DNA from: Pseudomonadota bacterium
GTDB lineage: Bacteria; Pseudomonadota; Alphaproteobacteria; Reyranellales; Reyranellaceae
Direction of reading: 5' to 3'
NCBI GenBank assembly: GCA_018242505.1
Contig: JAFEBU010000073.1
Span: 62,001-126,000 of the forward strand
Length of the DNA: 64,000 bases
Numbering within the stretch: position 1 is the stretch's first letter; the number at the start of each line of letters is the position of its first letter. The position numbers and the translations under genes were made by a program. Under the pieces are notes generated by a model. The model was not told the DNA's origin. It saw only the letters and a program-made list of their open reading frames with translations, and searched no databases. This document shows positions 17,795-26,298 of the stretch, piece by piece.

Positions 17795-19024
17795 CTACGT
17801 GCGCGAGGGCTGGCGCAAGCGAAACACGCCAATGACCAGAAGCGCGGCGCATACCAGGATGAAGGCGAAGTAATTCAGCATCTCCCAGCCTTTGAGTTCC
17901 AGCACCACACTCGCCATCAGGCTCGCGGTCGTCGTCGTGCCGAACACCATGAAGTCGTTGAAGGCCTGCGCCTTGCCGCGCTCGGACGGTCGATAGGTCG
18001 TGGTGAGCAGGGTCGTGGCGCCGACGAACAGGAAATTCCAGCCGGCGCCGTTCAGGGCAAGAGCGCCGCGGAAATGCCAGGCGGTCGTACCCATCAGGGC
18101 GACGGCGACACCGGCGATCAGCAGGCCGACGCCCGCCAACATGACATTGAAGGTGCCAAAGCGCGCGACGAGATGGCCGGTGAAAAAGGCCGGAATGAAC
18201 ATGCCCATCACGTGCGTAAAGATCGTGACCGGCGCCTCGGTCTTGTCGAGGCCGCATTGCACGATGGCGATCGGCGAAGCGGCCATGACAAACGACATCA
18301 CGCCAAAGGCGATCATCGCCGCCGTCACGGCAACCATGTAAGCCGGTTGGGTCACGATCTCGAGGAGCGGCCGCTGCGGCCCACCTCCATCCTCGGCCTT
18401 TATGACCGGGAATTCGATGAAGCCGAGCACCAGGAACACGATCACGTGCACCACGACCACGGCGGCGAAGCTCGCCTGGAAGGTCGGCAGCCAGAGATCG
18501 GGCGTCCATCGCGCCAGAGTCGGCCCGATGATTCCCGCTAGCACGCCGCCCGCCGTCACGTAGGAGATCGACTGTGCCCGGAAGTGCGGCGGCGCCAGCT
18601 CGACGGCGGCAAAGCGGTAAAGCTGCATGTTGGCGATGGCGAAACCCAGCAGAAGCCCGCCCAGGCACATGACCAGAAAGCTGCCGATCCCCAGCCCGAT
18701 CGCCGCACAGGAGGCGCCGACCATGCCGGCCACCGAGCCGGTGCGAAAGCCGAAGCGTCGACCGCGCCGCATCATCAGCATCGAAGCCGGGAACACCGAA
18801 AGCATGACGCCCAGGTGCTGCATCGTGATCGGCAGGTTTGCGTACATGCGCATGTCCACCGGCACGATCGTGAGCACGGCCAGCGCCGAGGAGGCGAACA
18901 TGAGCGTATTGCTGCTTTGGGTGAGCGCCTGGCAGGTCGCCAGCAAGGCGATGTTGCGCAGCGATCGGCGGGACAAGCCGCCCGACGCCGGCTGCGCTTG
19001 CTGGATCTTCGTCAAGCCGTCCAT
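17795..19024 (-). CDS. MFS transporter
   Basis: A 409-residue major facilitator with about 12 hydrophobic segments. The loop 2-3 motif is visible as MMRRGRRFGFRTG, and the central cytoplasmic loop contains IEFPVIKAEDGG. The N-terminal half begins with SRRSLRNIALLATCQAL. It resembles the 'YcaD/NreB-like' group of short MFS proteins often found near housekeeping genes; the substrate cannot be deduced. It is transcribed in the same direction as hppA, 159 bases upstream of it, and as thiL, 100 bases further on. Separate promoters are likely. Confidence 0.88.
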   Translation of the reverse strand: MDGLTKIQQAQPASGGLSRRSLRNIALLATCQALTQSSNTLMFASSALAVLTIVPVDMRMYANLPITMQHLGVMLSVFPASMLMMRRGRRFGFRTGSVAGMVGASCAAIGLGIGSFLVMCLGGLLLGFAIANMQLYRFAAVELAPPHFRAQSISYVTAGGVLAGIIGPTLARWTPDLWLPTFQASFAAVVVVHVIVFLVLGFIEFPVIKAEDGGGPQRPLLEIVTQPAYMVAVTAAMIAFGVMSFVMAASPIAIVQCGLDKTEAPVTIFTHVMGMFIPAFFTGHLVARFGTFNVMLAGVGLLIAGVAVALMGTTAWHFRGALALNGAGWNFLFVGATTLLTTTYRPSERGKAQAFNDFMVFGTTTTASLMASVVLELKGWEMLNYFAFILVCAALLVIGVFRLRQPSRT

Positions 19025-19123
19025 TCGGCGCGCACTCTAGTCGGCATCACCGATCCCGCCCAAGCGAATAGGCGCCCAGGGCGGTGGCTCCTGTGCAGGG
19101 CAGCCATGAGCCAAACGGCCGAT

Positions 19124-20089
19124 TCAGAAATGGACATATCCCCGCCGCGGTGGCCGCACGGTCCGACCGGCCGCGGTGAGTTGCACACCCTTGCCAGCAG
19201 TGAAGGTGCCGATCGGGCACACGTCGATGCCCGAAGCGCCCGCTGCCTCGCGAATGGCTTTGCGGCGGCGCGGCGGCACGGCCATCACCAGCTCGTAGTC
19301 GTCACCGCCGCCCAGGACGGCAGCCCAAAGAGCGGGATTGCCCTCGACAAGGCGACGCGCTTCGCGCGACAGGGGCACGCGGTCGCGCTCGATCGCAAGC
19401 GCAAGGCGCGAGGCTTCGGCGATATGGCCGGCATCCGCCAGCAGACCATCGGACACATCCGCAGCCGCACTGACAATGCCGACCAGGCGCGGTCCCAGCG
19501 CTGTTCGCGGCTGGGGCACACGATATCGCCTTTCGAGCACGGGGCTCGCCAACCGGCCGCGCGCCGCCAGGAGGCCAAGGGCTGCATCGCCGATCGTGCC
19601 GCTGACCCAAAGCTCGTCTCCCGCCCTTGCGCCGGCGCGGGTCAAGCCCCTGCCATGCGCCACGCGACCGAAAGCGGTGACTGTGACGGTGAGCGGGCCG
19701 GGTGTCGCGACCGTGTCGCCGCCGCACAGGACGATGCCGTAGCGACGCTGATCCGCCTTCAGGCCGCGCACGAAGTCCGCGATCCAGCGCTCCGTCCATC
19801 CCGATGGGAGGGCGAGCGCAAGTTGATAGGCGTAGGGACTTGCGCCGCCGGCCGCCAGATCGGAAAGGCAGACCCTCAGCGCCTTCGCGGCAATCAACTC
19901 GGGACGTTCGTCGGGCAGGAAGTGCACTCCCTCAACGATCGTGTCCGTCTTCACCACGAGATCATGCCGTGGATCGGCAGGCAGGACGGCATTATCGCTC
20001 TTGAGTCCACCCGCTCCCGGAAAGCTCTTCGCCAGCGGGGCGAAATATCGCGCGATCAGCTCGAACTGACCGGGCCGCCGGCCGGCCAT
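19124..20089 (-). CDS. thiL: Thiamine-monophosphate kinase
   Basis: A 321-residue enzyme that phosphorylates thiamine monophosphate to thiamine diphosphate with ATP. PurM-like fold signatures are FELIARYFAPLA, KSDNAVLP, VVKTDTIVEGVHFLPDE, CLSDLAAGGASP, LCGGDTVATPG, AADVSDGLLADAGHIAEAS and GGGDDYELV. The Asp residues that hold the metal and phosphates are all present. It follows nusB immediately (2 bases), the usual order in this class. No thiamine riboswitch is seen. Confidence 0.95.
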   Translation of the reverse strand: MAGRRPGQFELIARYFAPLAKSFPGAGGLKSDNAVLPADPRHDLVVKTDTIVEGVHFLPDERPELIAAKALRVCLSDLAAGGASPYAYQLALALPSGWTERWIADFVRGLKADQRRYGIVLCGGDTVATPGPLTVTVTAFGRVAHGRGLTRAGARAGDELWVSGTIGDAALGLLAARGRLASPVLERRYRVPQPRTALGPRLVGIVSAAADVSDGLLADAGHIAEASRLALAIERDRVPLSREARRLVEGNPALWAAVLGGGDDYELVMAVPPRRRKAIREAAGASGIDVCPIGTFTAGKGVQLTAAGRTVRPPRRGYVHF

Positions 20090-20090
20090 G

Positions 20091-20570
20091 CTAGCGAGTC
20101 AATTCCGAAGCACGCACTTGGCGAGCCACACGGTCGAGCACGGAATTGACGAAGGTCGGCTCCCCCTGGTCGTAGAAGGCGTGGGCAATCTCGACATATT
20201 CGTTGATCGCCACACGGGGCGGCACGTCATGGCGGTGAACGAGCTCGTAGGCACCCGCGAGCAGGATTGCCCGCACCAGGCGGTCGACGCGGCCCCAAGT
20301 CCAGTCCTGCGCAAGCGCGGAGGAAACAGTCTGCTGCAACTCCTCTTTATGTCCCGCAGCACCCTCGACGACATCCTTGAACAGGGGCCGATCGGCATCG
20401 CGACGCATGCCGCCCTCGCCTGCCTCGCCGGTGCGGACCTTCAGAAACTGGTCGATGATATCGCCGGGTGCATCCTGGCCTTCCTGCCATTGATACAGGG
20501 CTTGCACGGCAGCGAGTCGCGCCGCCTGGCGCCGGCTCGGAGCCTGACGCGGCGTCGGCTGTTCGCTCAT
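20091..20570 (-). CDS. nusB: Transcription antitermination factor NusB
   Basis: A 159-residue RNA-binding all-helical protein that acts with NusE (S10) in rRNA antitermination. Signatures are RRQAARLAAVQALYQW at the N-terminus and RAILLAGAYEL, VPPRVAINEYVEIAHAFYD and FVNSVLDRVAR at the C-terminus. The start is ATG 20570 (MSEQPTPRQ), overlapping the ribH stop by four bases. An upstream in-frame start would overlap ribH more deeply. Confidence 0.95.
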   Translation of the reverse strand: MSEQPTPRQAPSRRQAARLAAVQALYQWQEGQDAPGDIIDQFLKVRTGEAGEGGMRRDADRPLFKDVVEGAAGHKEELQQTVSSALAQDWTWGRVDRLVRAILLAGAYELVHRHDVPPRVAINEYVEIAHAFYDQGEPTFVNSVLDRVARQVRASELTR

Positions 20571-21019
20571 GCGTTCCGCCAGCGACGCCCCAGCGCCACC
20601 ATCGCAAGGCACGCATGGGCGGCATCGCCGCCCTTGTCGCCGCGATCGGTGAAAGCGCGCGCCTGCGCCTGCTCCATGGTCTCGACAGTGACGATGCCGT
20701 AGCCGATCGCGAGCTTCTGCTGGATCGTAAGGTCCATCAGTCCGCGCGCACTTTCGCCACAGACATAATCGTAGTGGGTGGTCTCGCCGCGAATGACGCA
20801 GCCCAGCGCCACGAAGCCCTCATAACGCCCTGCCGCCAGTGCGATGGCGCCCGGAATCTCGAACGCTCCCGGCACGACCACGCGCTCCGCGCGAGCCCCG
20901 TTCTTGGCGATCTCGCGCTCGGCCCCGGCGATCAGCGCATCGGCGATCTCCGCGTAGTAGCGGGATTCGACGATCAGGATGCGTGCGTCCCTGACGCCGT
21001 CGATCGCGGGCCGCGCCAT
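20567..21019 (-). CDS. ribH: 6,7-dimethyl-8-ribityllumazine synthase
   Basis: A 150-residue lumazine synthase, joining the ribitylamino-uracil and the dihydroxybutanone phosphate in riboflavin synthesis; it forms pentamers or icosahedra. Signatures are ILIVESRYYAEIADALI, VVVPGAFEIPGAIALA, FVALGCVIRGETTHYDYV (catalytic His in THYDYV) and the C-terminal IQQKLAIGYGIVT then GDKGGDAAHACLAM. The start is ATG 21019. A GTG at 21043, eight codons upstream, has a slightly better ribosome site and cannot be excluded; the frame is open into ribBA. Confidence 0.95.
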   Translation of the reverse strand: MARPAIDGVRDARILIVESRYYAEIADALIAGAEREIAKNGARAERVVVPGAFEIPGAIALAAGRYEGFVALGCVIRGETTHYDYVCGESARGLMDLTIQQKLAIGYGIVTVETMEQAQARAFTDRGDKGGDAAHACLAMVALGRRWRNA

Positions 21020-21045
21020 CGGCGTTTCGGTTCGCGTCGACACGA

Positions 21046-22197
21046 TCAGCTCGCCGTTCGGCCGGGAACGGGCTTTTGCCCGACAACTTTCAGGCCGAAG
21101 CCCTCGAGGCCGACGATGCTCTTCTTGGAGTTGGTGAGCAGGATCATGTCCTTCACGCCGAGATCGATCAGGATCTGGGCGCCGACCCCGTAGTCGCGCA
21201 ACTCGCCGCCCGCCGGCGCGATCGGCTCGCCAGCCCGACGCCGCTGCTCCGACAGCACGACGGTCAGCGGCTCGCGGATGAGGACGATCACCCCGCGCCC
21301 TTCCTGGGCAATGGAGCGCATCGAGGCCTCGATCTCGCCGCCGCGGCCACCGCTGCGTTGCCCGAGCGTGTCGCTGAAGATATTGACCGCGTGCATGCGC
21401 ACCATGATCGGACCGCCGGTCGCGGGATCGCCCTTCACCAGCGCGACATGCTGCGCCTTCGTGACCTTGTTGAGATAGACGACGCAGCGGAAATCGCCGC
21501 CGTAGATACTGTCGAACATCGTGTCGCTGATGCGCTTCACGATCGAATCGTAGCGGCGGCGGTAGGCGATGAGGTCGGCGATGGTGCCGATCTTGAGACC
21601 GTGACGCTGCGCGAAGGTGATGAGGTCGTTGCGACGGGCCATGGTGCCGTCGTCGTTCATGATCTCGCAGATCACGCCGGCCGGGGTGAGCCCCGCCAGG
21701 CGCGCCAGGTCGACTGCCGCCTCGGTGTGCCCGGTGCGCTCGAGCGTACCGCCCTCGCGCGCCACGAGCGGAAAGACATGTCCTGGCGTCACGATGTCCT
21801 GCGGCCCACAGGAAGGGTCGATCGCCACCGAGACTGTGCGCGCCCGGTCGGCGGCGGAGATGCCGGTCGTCACCCCCTCGCGCGCCTCGATCGAGGTCGT
21901 GAAAGCGGTCTGATGGCGGGTCGAGTTGTTCTGGGACATCAGCGACAGGCCGAGCTGCTCCACTCGCTCGCGCGGCAGCGCGAGGCAGATCAGGCCGCGG
22001 GCATGTTTGGCCATGAAGTTGATCGCGTCGGGTGTGGCGAACTGCGCGGGAATGACGAGGTCGCCTTCGTTCTCGCGGTCCTCGTCGTCGACAAGGATGA
22101 ACATCCGGCCCTTGCGGGCCTCTTCGATAATGTCTTCGGCGGCGGCCTTCACCTCGCTGAAGGTGATGCGCCAAGCATCCTTGTCGAGCGCATTCAT
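21046..22197 (-). CDS. ribB: 3,4-dihydroxy-2-butanone-4-phosphate synthase with degenerate GTP cyclohydrolase II domain
   Basis: A 383-residue RibBA-type fusion. The N-terminal RibB domain (1-205) is intact: VDDEDRENEGDLVIPAQ, RHQTAFTTSIEAREGVTTGI and GHTEAAVDLARLAGL. The C-terminal half (about 210-383) follows the RibA fold but lacks the three Cys that bind the catalytic zinc. Where active enzymes read 'ECLTGD..GS.RCDCG', this one reads HAVNIFSDTLGQRSGGRG. It should therefore make the four-carbon precursor only, and a separate GTP cyclohydrolase II is expected elsewhere. The stop is 26 bases before ribH; the start overlaps the ribE stop by four bases. Confidence 0.92.
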   Translation of the reverse strand: MNALDKDAWRITFSEVKAAAEDIIEEARKGRMFILVDDEDRENEGDLVIPAQFATPDAINFMAKHARGLICLALPRERVEQLGLSLMSQNNSTRHQTAFTTSIEAREGVTTGISAADRARTVSVAIDPSCGPQDIVTPGHVFPLVAREGGTLERTGHTEAAVDLARLAGLTPAGVICEIMNDDGTMARRNDLITFAQRHGLKIGTIADLIAYRRRYDSIVKRISDTMFDSIYGGDFRCVVYLNKVTKAQHVALVKGDPATGGPIMVRMHAVNIFSDTLGQRSGGRGGEIEASMRSIAQEGRGVIVLIREPLTVVLSEQRRRAGEPIAPAGGELRDYGVGAQILIDLGVKDMILLTNSKKSIVGLEGFGLKVVGQKPVPGRTAS

Positions 22198-22796
22198 GTC
22201 TTTTCGTGCTCCAACAGTCGCGCAACGTAACGCGCGAGCATATCGACCTCAAGGTTGACCCGCTGGCCGGCCCTGGCCTGCCCAAGCGTCGTCACCGCCT
22301 GGGTATGCGAAATCACATTCACGCCGAAGCGGTTGCCGGCGACCTCGTTGACCGTGAGCGAGACGCCGTCGACCGCCACCGAGCCCTTGGTGGCGACGAA
22401 GCGTGCCAGCTCCGATGGCGCCTCGAAGAGGAACCGCACGCTGCCCCCGTCCGGCGCTGTCGAGACCACCTTGCCGACACCGTCGACGTGCCCGTAGACG
22501 AGATGGCCGCCAAGCTCGTCGCCAAGCTTGAGGGACAGTTCGAGATTGATCCGCGTGCCGACCGACCAATCGCCAAGATGGGTCCTGTCGAGCGTTTCTC
22601 CCGAGGCCTCGACGGTGAAGCGATCCGCCCCCTTCTCGATCACGGTCAGGCAGCAGCCGGAGCACGCGATCGAAGCGCCGATGGCGACCGGTTTCATATC
22701 GTGCCTGGTGCGGACGGCGAAGCGTCGGTCGCCTGTCTTGCCGCCCGGGGCAACCGAAACAATCTCGCCGATATCGGTGACGATGCCTGTGAACAT
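22194..22796 (-). CDS. ribE: Riboflavin synthase alpha chain
   Basis: A 200-residue enzyme that dismutates two lumazines to riboflavin. It is built of two lumazine-binding barrel repeats: MFTGIVTDIGEI followed by IACSGCCLTVIEKG in repeat 1, and GHLVYGHVDGVGKV followed by VAVDGVSLTVNEV in repeat 2. The C-terminal helix used for trimer formation (NLEVDMLARYVARLLEHE) is present. It is translationally coupled to ribBA and lies 9 bases after ribD. Confidence 0.95.
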   Translation of the reverse strand: MFTGIVTDIGEIVSVAPGGKTGDRRFAVRTRHDMKPVAIGASIACSGCCLTVIEKGADRFTVEASGETLDRTHLGDWSVGTRINLELSLKLGDELGGHLVYGHVDGVGKVVSTAPDGGSVRFLFEAPSELARFVATKGSVAVDGVSLTVNEVAGNRFGVNVISHTQAVTTLGQARAGQRVNLEVDMLARYVARLLEHEKT

Positions 22797-22805
22797 GACT
22801 GGTAC

Positions 22806-23885
22806 CTAAGTGTCCCGACGCCAGGTTTCCACCGTGTCGGCTCCAATGGGGCGGGCCGATACAAGCGTGAACCGGGGCGCGAAATCCAGACGCTCGAGGC
22901 CCAAGCCGGCGACCGCAGAGCGGCTATCCGCGCCCATCACCAAGCCAGCTCGATAGTGTGTGATCCGATCGACAAGACCAGCCTTCAGGAAAGCCGCCGC
23001 CACCTGCCCTCCGCCTTCGATCAGGACGCGCGTCAGCCCTTGATCGCCCAAAGCCCTCGCCACCGCAAGGATTTCGACACGGCCGTCCGCAACTGCTGGC
23101 ACGCGGATCACCCTGACGCCGCGCTCGACCAGCCGGGCTTCGTGCCCGGGGTCGGCCTCCACACAGACAAGCCAGACCGGGATTTTTCCAGCCGTCGCCA
23201 CCAGCTTCGATCCAAGCGGCAGGCGCGCCTGCGAATCGAGCACGATCCGCACCGGCGAATGATCGAGCAGGCCGGGCAGTCGGCAGGTCAGCTCCGGATC
23301 GTCCTGGGCGACTGTGTTGGCGCCGACCAGCACGGCATCATGCGTCGCCCGCAACCGGTGGCCGTCGGTGCGCGCAGCGGTACCGGTGATCCACTTGCTC
23401 TCGCCGGCCGCGGTCGCGATGGCGCCGTCGAGAGAGGTGGCGAGTTTCAAGTGGAAGATCGGCCGGCCATTCTCGACTCGGCGGAAGAAACCGGCATTGA
23501 CGTCTGCCGCCTCGGCGGCTTCCTCACCGATCTCGACCGCTATACCGGCCGCTCTCAGCCGCGCATGGCCCTGTCCCTTCACCCGGGGGTCGAGATCCTC
23601 GATCGCCGAAACCACGCGCGACACACTGGCTGCAATCAACGAGTCGGCGCAGGGCGGTGTCCGGCCATGATGCGCGCAGGGTTCGAGCGTCACATAGACC
23701 GTGGCGCCCGCGACCGGCGCGATCGCCCGCGCAAGGGCGTCCGCCTCGGCATGCGGGCGGCCGCCATCGCGTGTGCGCCCGCGGGCGATGACCCGGCCCT
23801 CGCGCACGATCACGCAGCCAACGGCGGGGTTGGGCCAGGTGCGCCCAAGCGATCGGCGCGCCAGCGCGAGCGCCGAGCGCATCAT
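22806..23885 (-). CDS. ribD: Bifunctional pyrimidine deaminase / uracil reductase RibD
   Basis: A 359-residue enzyme performing the second and third steps of riboflavin synthesis. The deaminase domain (1-145) has the zinc motifs PHAEADAL and EPCAHHGRTPPC. The reductase domain follows (FHLKLATSLDGAIATAAGES, split: FHLKLATSLDG, WITGTAAR) with VLVGANTVAQDDPEL and LIEGGGQVAAAFLKAGLVD. The start is ATG 23885, with a second ATG directly after it at 23882; nrdR ends 4 bases upstream. No FMN riboswitch stands before it, consistent with a constitutive housekeeping operon. Confidence 0.95.
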   Translation of the reverse strand: MMRSALALARRSLGRTWPNPAVGCVIVREGRVIARGRTRDGGRPHAEADALARAIAPVAGATVYVTLEPCAHHGRTPPCADSLIAASVSRVVSAIEDLDPRVKGQGHARLRAAGIAVEIGEEAAEAADVNAGFFRRVENGRPIFHLKLATSLDGAIATAAGESKWITGTAARTDGHRLRATHDAVLVGANTVAQDDPELTCRLPGLLDHSPVRIVLDSQARLPLGSKLVATAGKIPVWLVCVEADPGHEARLVERGVRVIRVPAVADGRVEILAVARALGDQGLTRVLIEGGGQVAAAFLKAGLVDRITHYRAGLVMGADSRSAVAGLGLERLDFAPRFTLVSARPIGADTVETWRRDT

Positions 23886-23889
23886 CGGC

Positions 23890-24354
23890 TCAGTCCTTGA
23901 AGTTGGTATCGGCGAGATCGGAGATGAATTCCTCGAAATCCTTGGCCTCGCGGAAATTGCGATAGACCGAGGCGAAGCGCACATAGGCCACCGGATCGAG
24001 GGCGCGCAGCGCGTCCATCACCAGTTCTCCGATCTGCGTGGAGGGAATCTCGCTTTCGCCGGAGCTTTCAAGGCGACGCACGATGCCGTTCACCACCCGC
24101 TCCACGCGCTCCGGGTCGACCGGCCGCTTGCGGCAGGCGATCGAGATCGACCGCGCGAGCTTGTCACGATCGAATGCCACGCGCTGGCCGTTCTTCTTGA
24201 CCACGGTGAGCTCGCGCAGTTGAACGCGCTCGAAAGTAGTGAAGCGCGAGCCACAGGAGGGGCAATACCGCCGACGGCGGATCGCCGAATTGTCGTCGGT
24301 GGGTCTCGAGTCCTTAACCTGGGTGTCCTCGTGACCGCAGAATGGACAGCGCAT
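23890..24354 (-). CDS. nrdR: Transcriptional repressor NrdR
   Basis: A 154-residue regulator of ribonucleotide reductase genes. The N-terminal zinc ribbon has CPFCGHEDTQVKDSR and CPSCGSRFTTFERVQ; an ATP-cone domain follows (VVKKNGQRVAFDRDKLARSI, 20 residues) that senses ATP/dATP. It sits between glyA and ribD, the classic glyA-nrdR-ribD order of alphaproteobacteria. Confidence 0.97.
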   Translation of the reverse strand: MRCPFCGHEDTQVKDSRPTDDNSAIRRRRYCPSCGSRFTTFERVQLRELTVVKKNGQRVAFDRDKLARSISIACRKRPVDPERVERVVNGIVRRLESSGESEIPSTQIGELVMDALRALDPVAYVRFASVYRNFREAKDFEEFISDLADTNFKD

Positions 24355-24386
24355 CTCTCCCCCCTTTTATTGTCTGCGGTGCGTCG

Positions 24387-25694
24387 TCAGTCGCGGTAGA
24401 TCGGGAAGCGGGTGCATAGATCGTGGACCTTGCCGCGAACCTGCGCTTCGACCTGGGCGTCGCCGTCCGGTCCGTTCTTGGCAACCCCATCGAGCACGTC
24501 GGCGATCAGGTGGCCTATCTGGCGGAATTCGGCCACGCCGAAGCCGCGCGTCGTGCCAGCCGGCGATCCCAGGCGTACGCCCGACGTGATCGTGTACTTC
24601 TCCGGATCGCCAGGAATGCTGTTTTTGTTGACCGTGATGCCGGCGCGGTCGAGCACCTTCTCCGCAGTGATGCCTGTTGCCTTCTTCGGACGCAGGTCGA
24701 CCAGCATGACATGGCTGTCGGTCCCGCCGGAGATGATCTTGAGTCCCCGCTCCGTCAGCGCCGATGCGAGCGCCCGCGCATTGTCGATCGTCTGCTGGGC
24801 ATAGACCCTGAAGTCGGGCTTCAGCGCCTCGCCCAACGCCACGGCTTTGGCGGCAATGATGTGCATCAGGGGCCCGCCTTGCAGGCCGGGGAACACGGCG
24901 GAATTGATCTTCTTGCCGAGATCGGGATCGGTCGAAAGGATCAGGCCACCCCGCGGGCCGCGCAGCGTCTTGTGAGTCGTCGTCGTCACGACATGGGCAT
25001 GCGGCAGCGGGCTTGGATAGACGCCACCGGCCACCAGGCCGGCGTAATGCGCCATGTCGACCATGAAGTAGGCGCCGATCTCGTCGGCAACCTTGCGGAA
25101 GCGCGCCCAGTCGATCTGACGCGAATAGGCCGAAGCGCCGGCGATGATCAGCTTCGGCTTCTCGCGACGTGCGATCTCCTCCATCTGTGCGTAGTCGATC
25201 AGGTGGGTGTCCGGCTTCACGCCGTACGACAGCACCTTGAACCACTTGCCCGACTGGTTGGCGGGCGAGCCGTGCGTGAGATGGCCGCCCTGGTCGAGCG
25301 CCATGCCAAGAAAGGTATCGCCCGGCTTGAGGAGCGCCAAGAAGACGGCCTGGTTGGCCTGCGCGCCAGAATGCGGCTGCACGTTGGCGAAGGAGCAGTT
25401 GAAGAGCTTGCAGGCGCGCTCGATGGCGAGCTGCTCGACCTTGTCGACCTCCTCGCAGCCGCCGTAGTAGCGCCGGCCTGGATAGCCCTCGGCGTACTTG
25501 TTGGTCAGCACCGAGCCTGCCGCCTCGAGGACGGCGCGCGACACGATATTCTCCGAGGCGATCAGCTCGATCTGCTCGCGCTGGCGGTGAAGTTCGCCCT
25601 TCAGCGCCTCATCGACGGCCGGATCGGCTTGCGCCAGGCTCTGAGTGAACAGCGGCAATACGGCATCTTCGGTTTTCGCAGCGGGTTGGCTCAT
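24387..25694 (-). CDS. glyA: Serine hydroxymethyltransferase
   Basis: A 435-residue PLP enzyme interconverting serine and glycine while loading tetrahydrofolate with a one-carbon unit. Signatures are IELIASENIVSRAVLEAAGS (20 residues), TNKYAEGYPGRRYYGGCE, NVQPHSGAQANQAVF, and the PLP-lysine in VVTTTTHKTLRGPRGG. Its start shares one base with the rpiB stop (TGATG), giving the rpiB-glyA coupling common in this class. Confidence 0.97.
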   Translation of the reverse strand: MSQPAAKTEDAVLPLFTQSLAQADPAVDEALKGELHRQREQIELIASENIVSRAVLEAAGSVLTNKYAEGYPGRRYYGGCEEVDKVEQLAIERACKLFNCSFANVQPHSGAQANQAVFLALLKPGDTFLGMALDQGGHLTHGSPANQSGKWFKVLSYGVKPDTHLIDYAQMEEIARREKPKLIIAGASAYSRQIDWARFRKVADEIGAYFMVDMAHYAGLVAGGVYPSPLPHAHVVTTTTHKTLRGPRGGLILSTDPDLGKKINSAVFPGLQGGPLMHIIAAKAVALGEALKPDFRVYAQQTIDNARALASALTERGLKIISGGTDSHVMLVDLRPKKATGITAEKVLDRAGITVNKNSIPGDPEKYTITSGVRLGSPAGTTRGFGVAEFRQIGHLIADVLDGVAKNGPDGDAQVEAQVRGKVHDLCTRFPIYRD

Positions 25695-26140
25695 CAGGGC
25701 GATTCCTTCGAGAGTTTGGCGAGACGGTCGGCATGGCGGCCGCCTGCAAAGGGGGTTGAGAGGAACACCTTCAGCGCCTCACGGGCTGCCTCGACACCGA
25801 TCAGCCGCTGGCCGAATGCCACGACGTTCGCATCATTGTGCTCACGCGAGAGCCGTGCCGACGTAACATCATGCGCAAGGGCCGCACGGACCTTCGGATT
25901 ACGGTTGGCGGCGATCGAGATGCCGATTCCGCTGCCGCAGACCAGGACGCCACGCTCCGCCCGACCCGACGCGATGGCTTCGGCCATGGCGTGCCCGAAA
26001 TCGGGATAGTCGACAGACGCCGTCGAATTGGTGCCAAGATCGATGACATCGTGACCCGCCTGCTGCAGGTCACGTTTCAGAGTCTCCTTCAAGTCGAAGC
26101 CGGCATGATCCGACGCGACGGCGATGGTGGCCCCGGCCAT
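25694..26140 (-). CDS. rpiB: Ribose-5-phosphate isomerase B
   Basis: A 148-residue RpiB/LacAB-type isomerase interconverting ribose-5-P and ribulose-5-P. Signatures are IAVASDHAGFDLKETL, DLGTNSTASVDYPDFG and the active-site loop VLVCGSGIGISIAANR (with Cys), then AALAHDVTSARLSREHNDAN. ATG 26140 was chosen because the sequence in front of it runs into the terminator region. It is the first gene of the rpiB-glyA-nrdR-rib-nusB-thiL run. Confidence 0.93.
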   Translation of the reverse strand: MAGATIAVASDHAGFDLKETLKRDLQQAGHDVIDLGTNSTASVDYPDFGHAMAEAIASGRAERGVLVCGSGIGISIAANRNPKVRAALAHDVTSARLSREHNDANVVAFGQRLIGVEAAREALKVFLSTPFAGGRHADRLAKLSKESP

Positions 26141-26256
26141 CCGACGTCCATTCCCCTCTAGCTGTTGAGTCCCCGGATACCATATCCGGCGCAGCCATGT
26201 CACGGTCCCCGCAAAACGTTGGAGTCGCGCCACAAGGGATTGATTCGCCAAATAAA

Positions 26257-26280
26257 ACGGCCCGGCAGTTGCCGGGCCGT
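26257..26280 (-). terminator. Rho-independent terminator of the liv operon
   Basis: A 10-11 bp GC-rich stem (26257-26266 with 26271-26280). On the reverse strand it is followed directly by TTTTATT. It lies 18 bases after the stop of the substrate-binding protein gene and closes the reverse-strand operon. Confidence 0.9.
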
Positions 26281-26298
26281 TCGACCAATGGCGGAGAT

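Noticed and set aside
22797..23889. Possible FMN riboswitch for the riboflavin genes
   Set aside because: ribD starts 4 bases after nrdR and no FMN-element-like leader is present before any rib gene.
22206..23900. 564-codon forward open frame opposite ribE and ribD
   Set aside because: The reverse-strand genes show all family motifs; the forward translation is arginine-rich and low in complexity.
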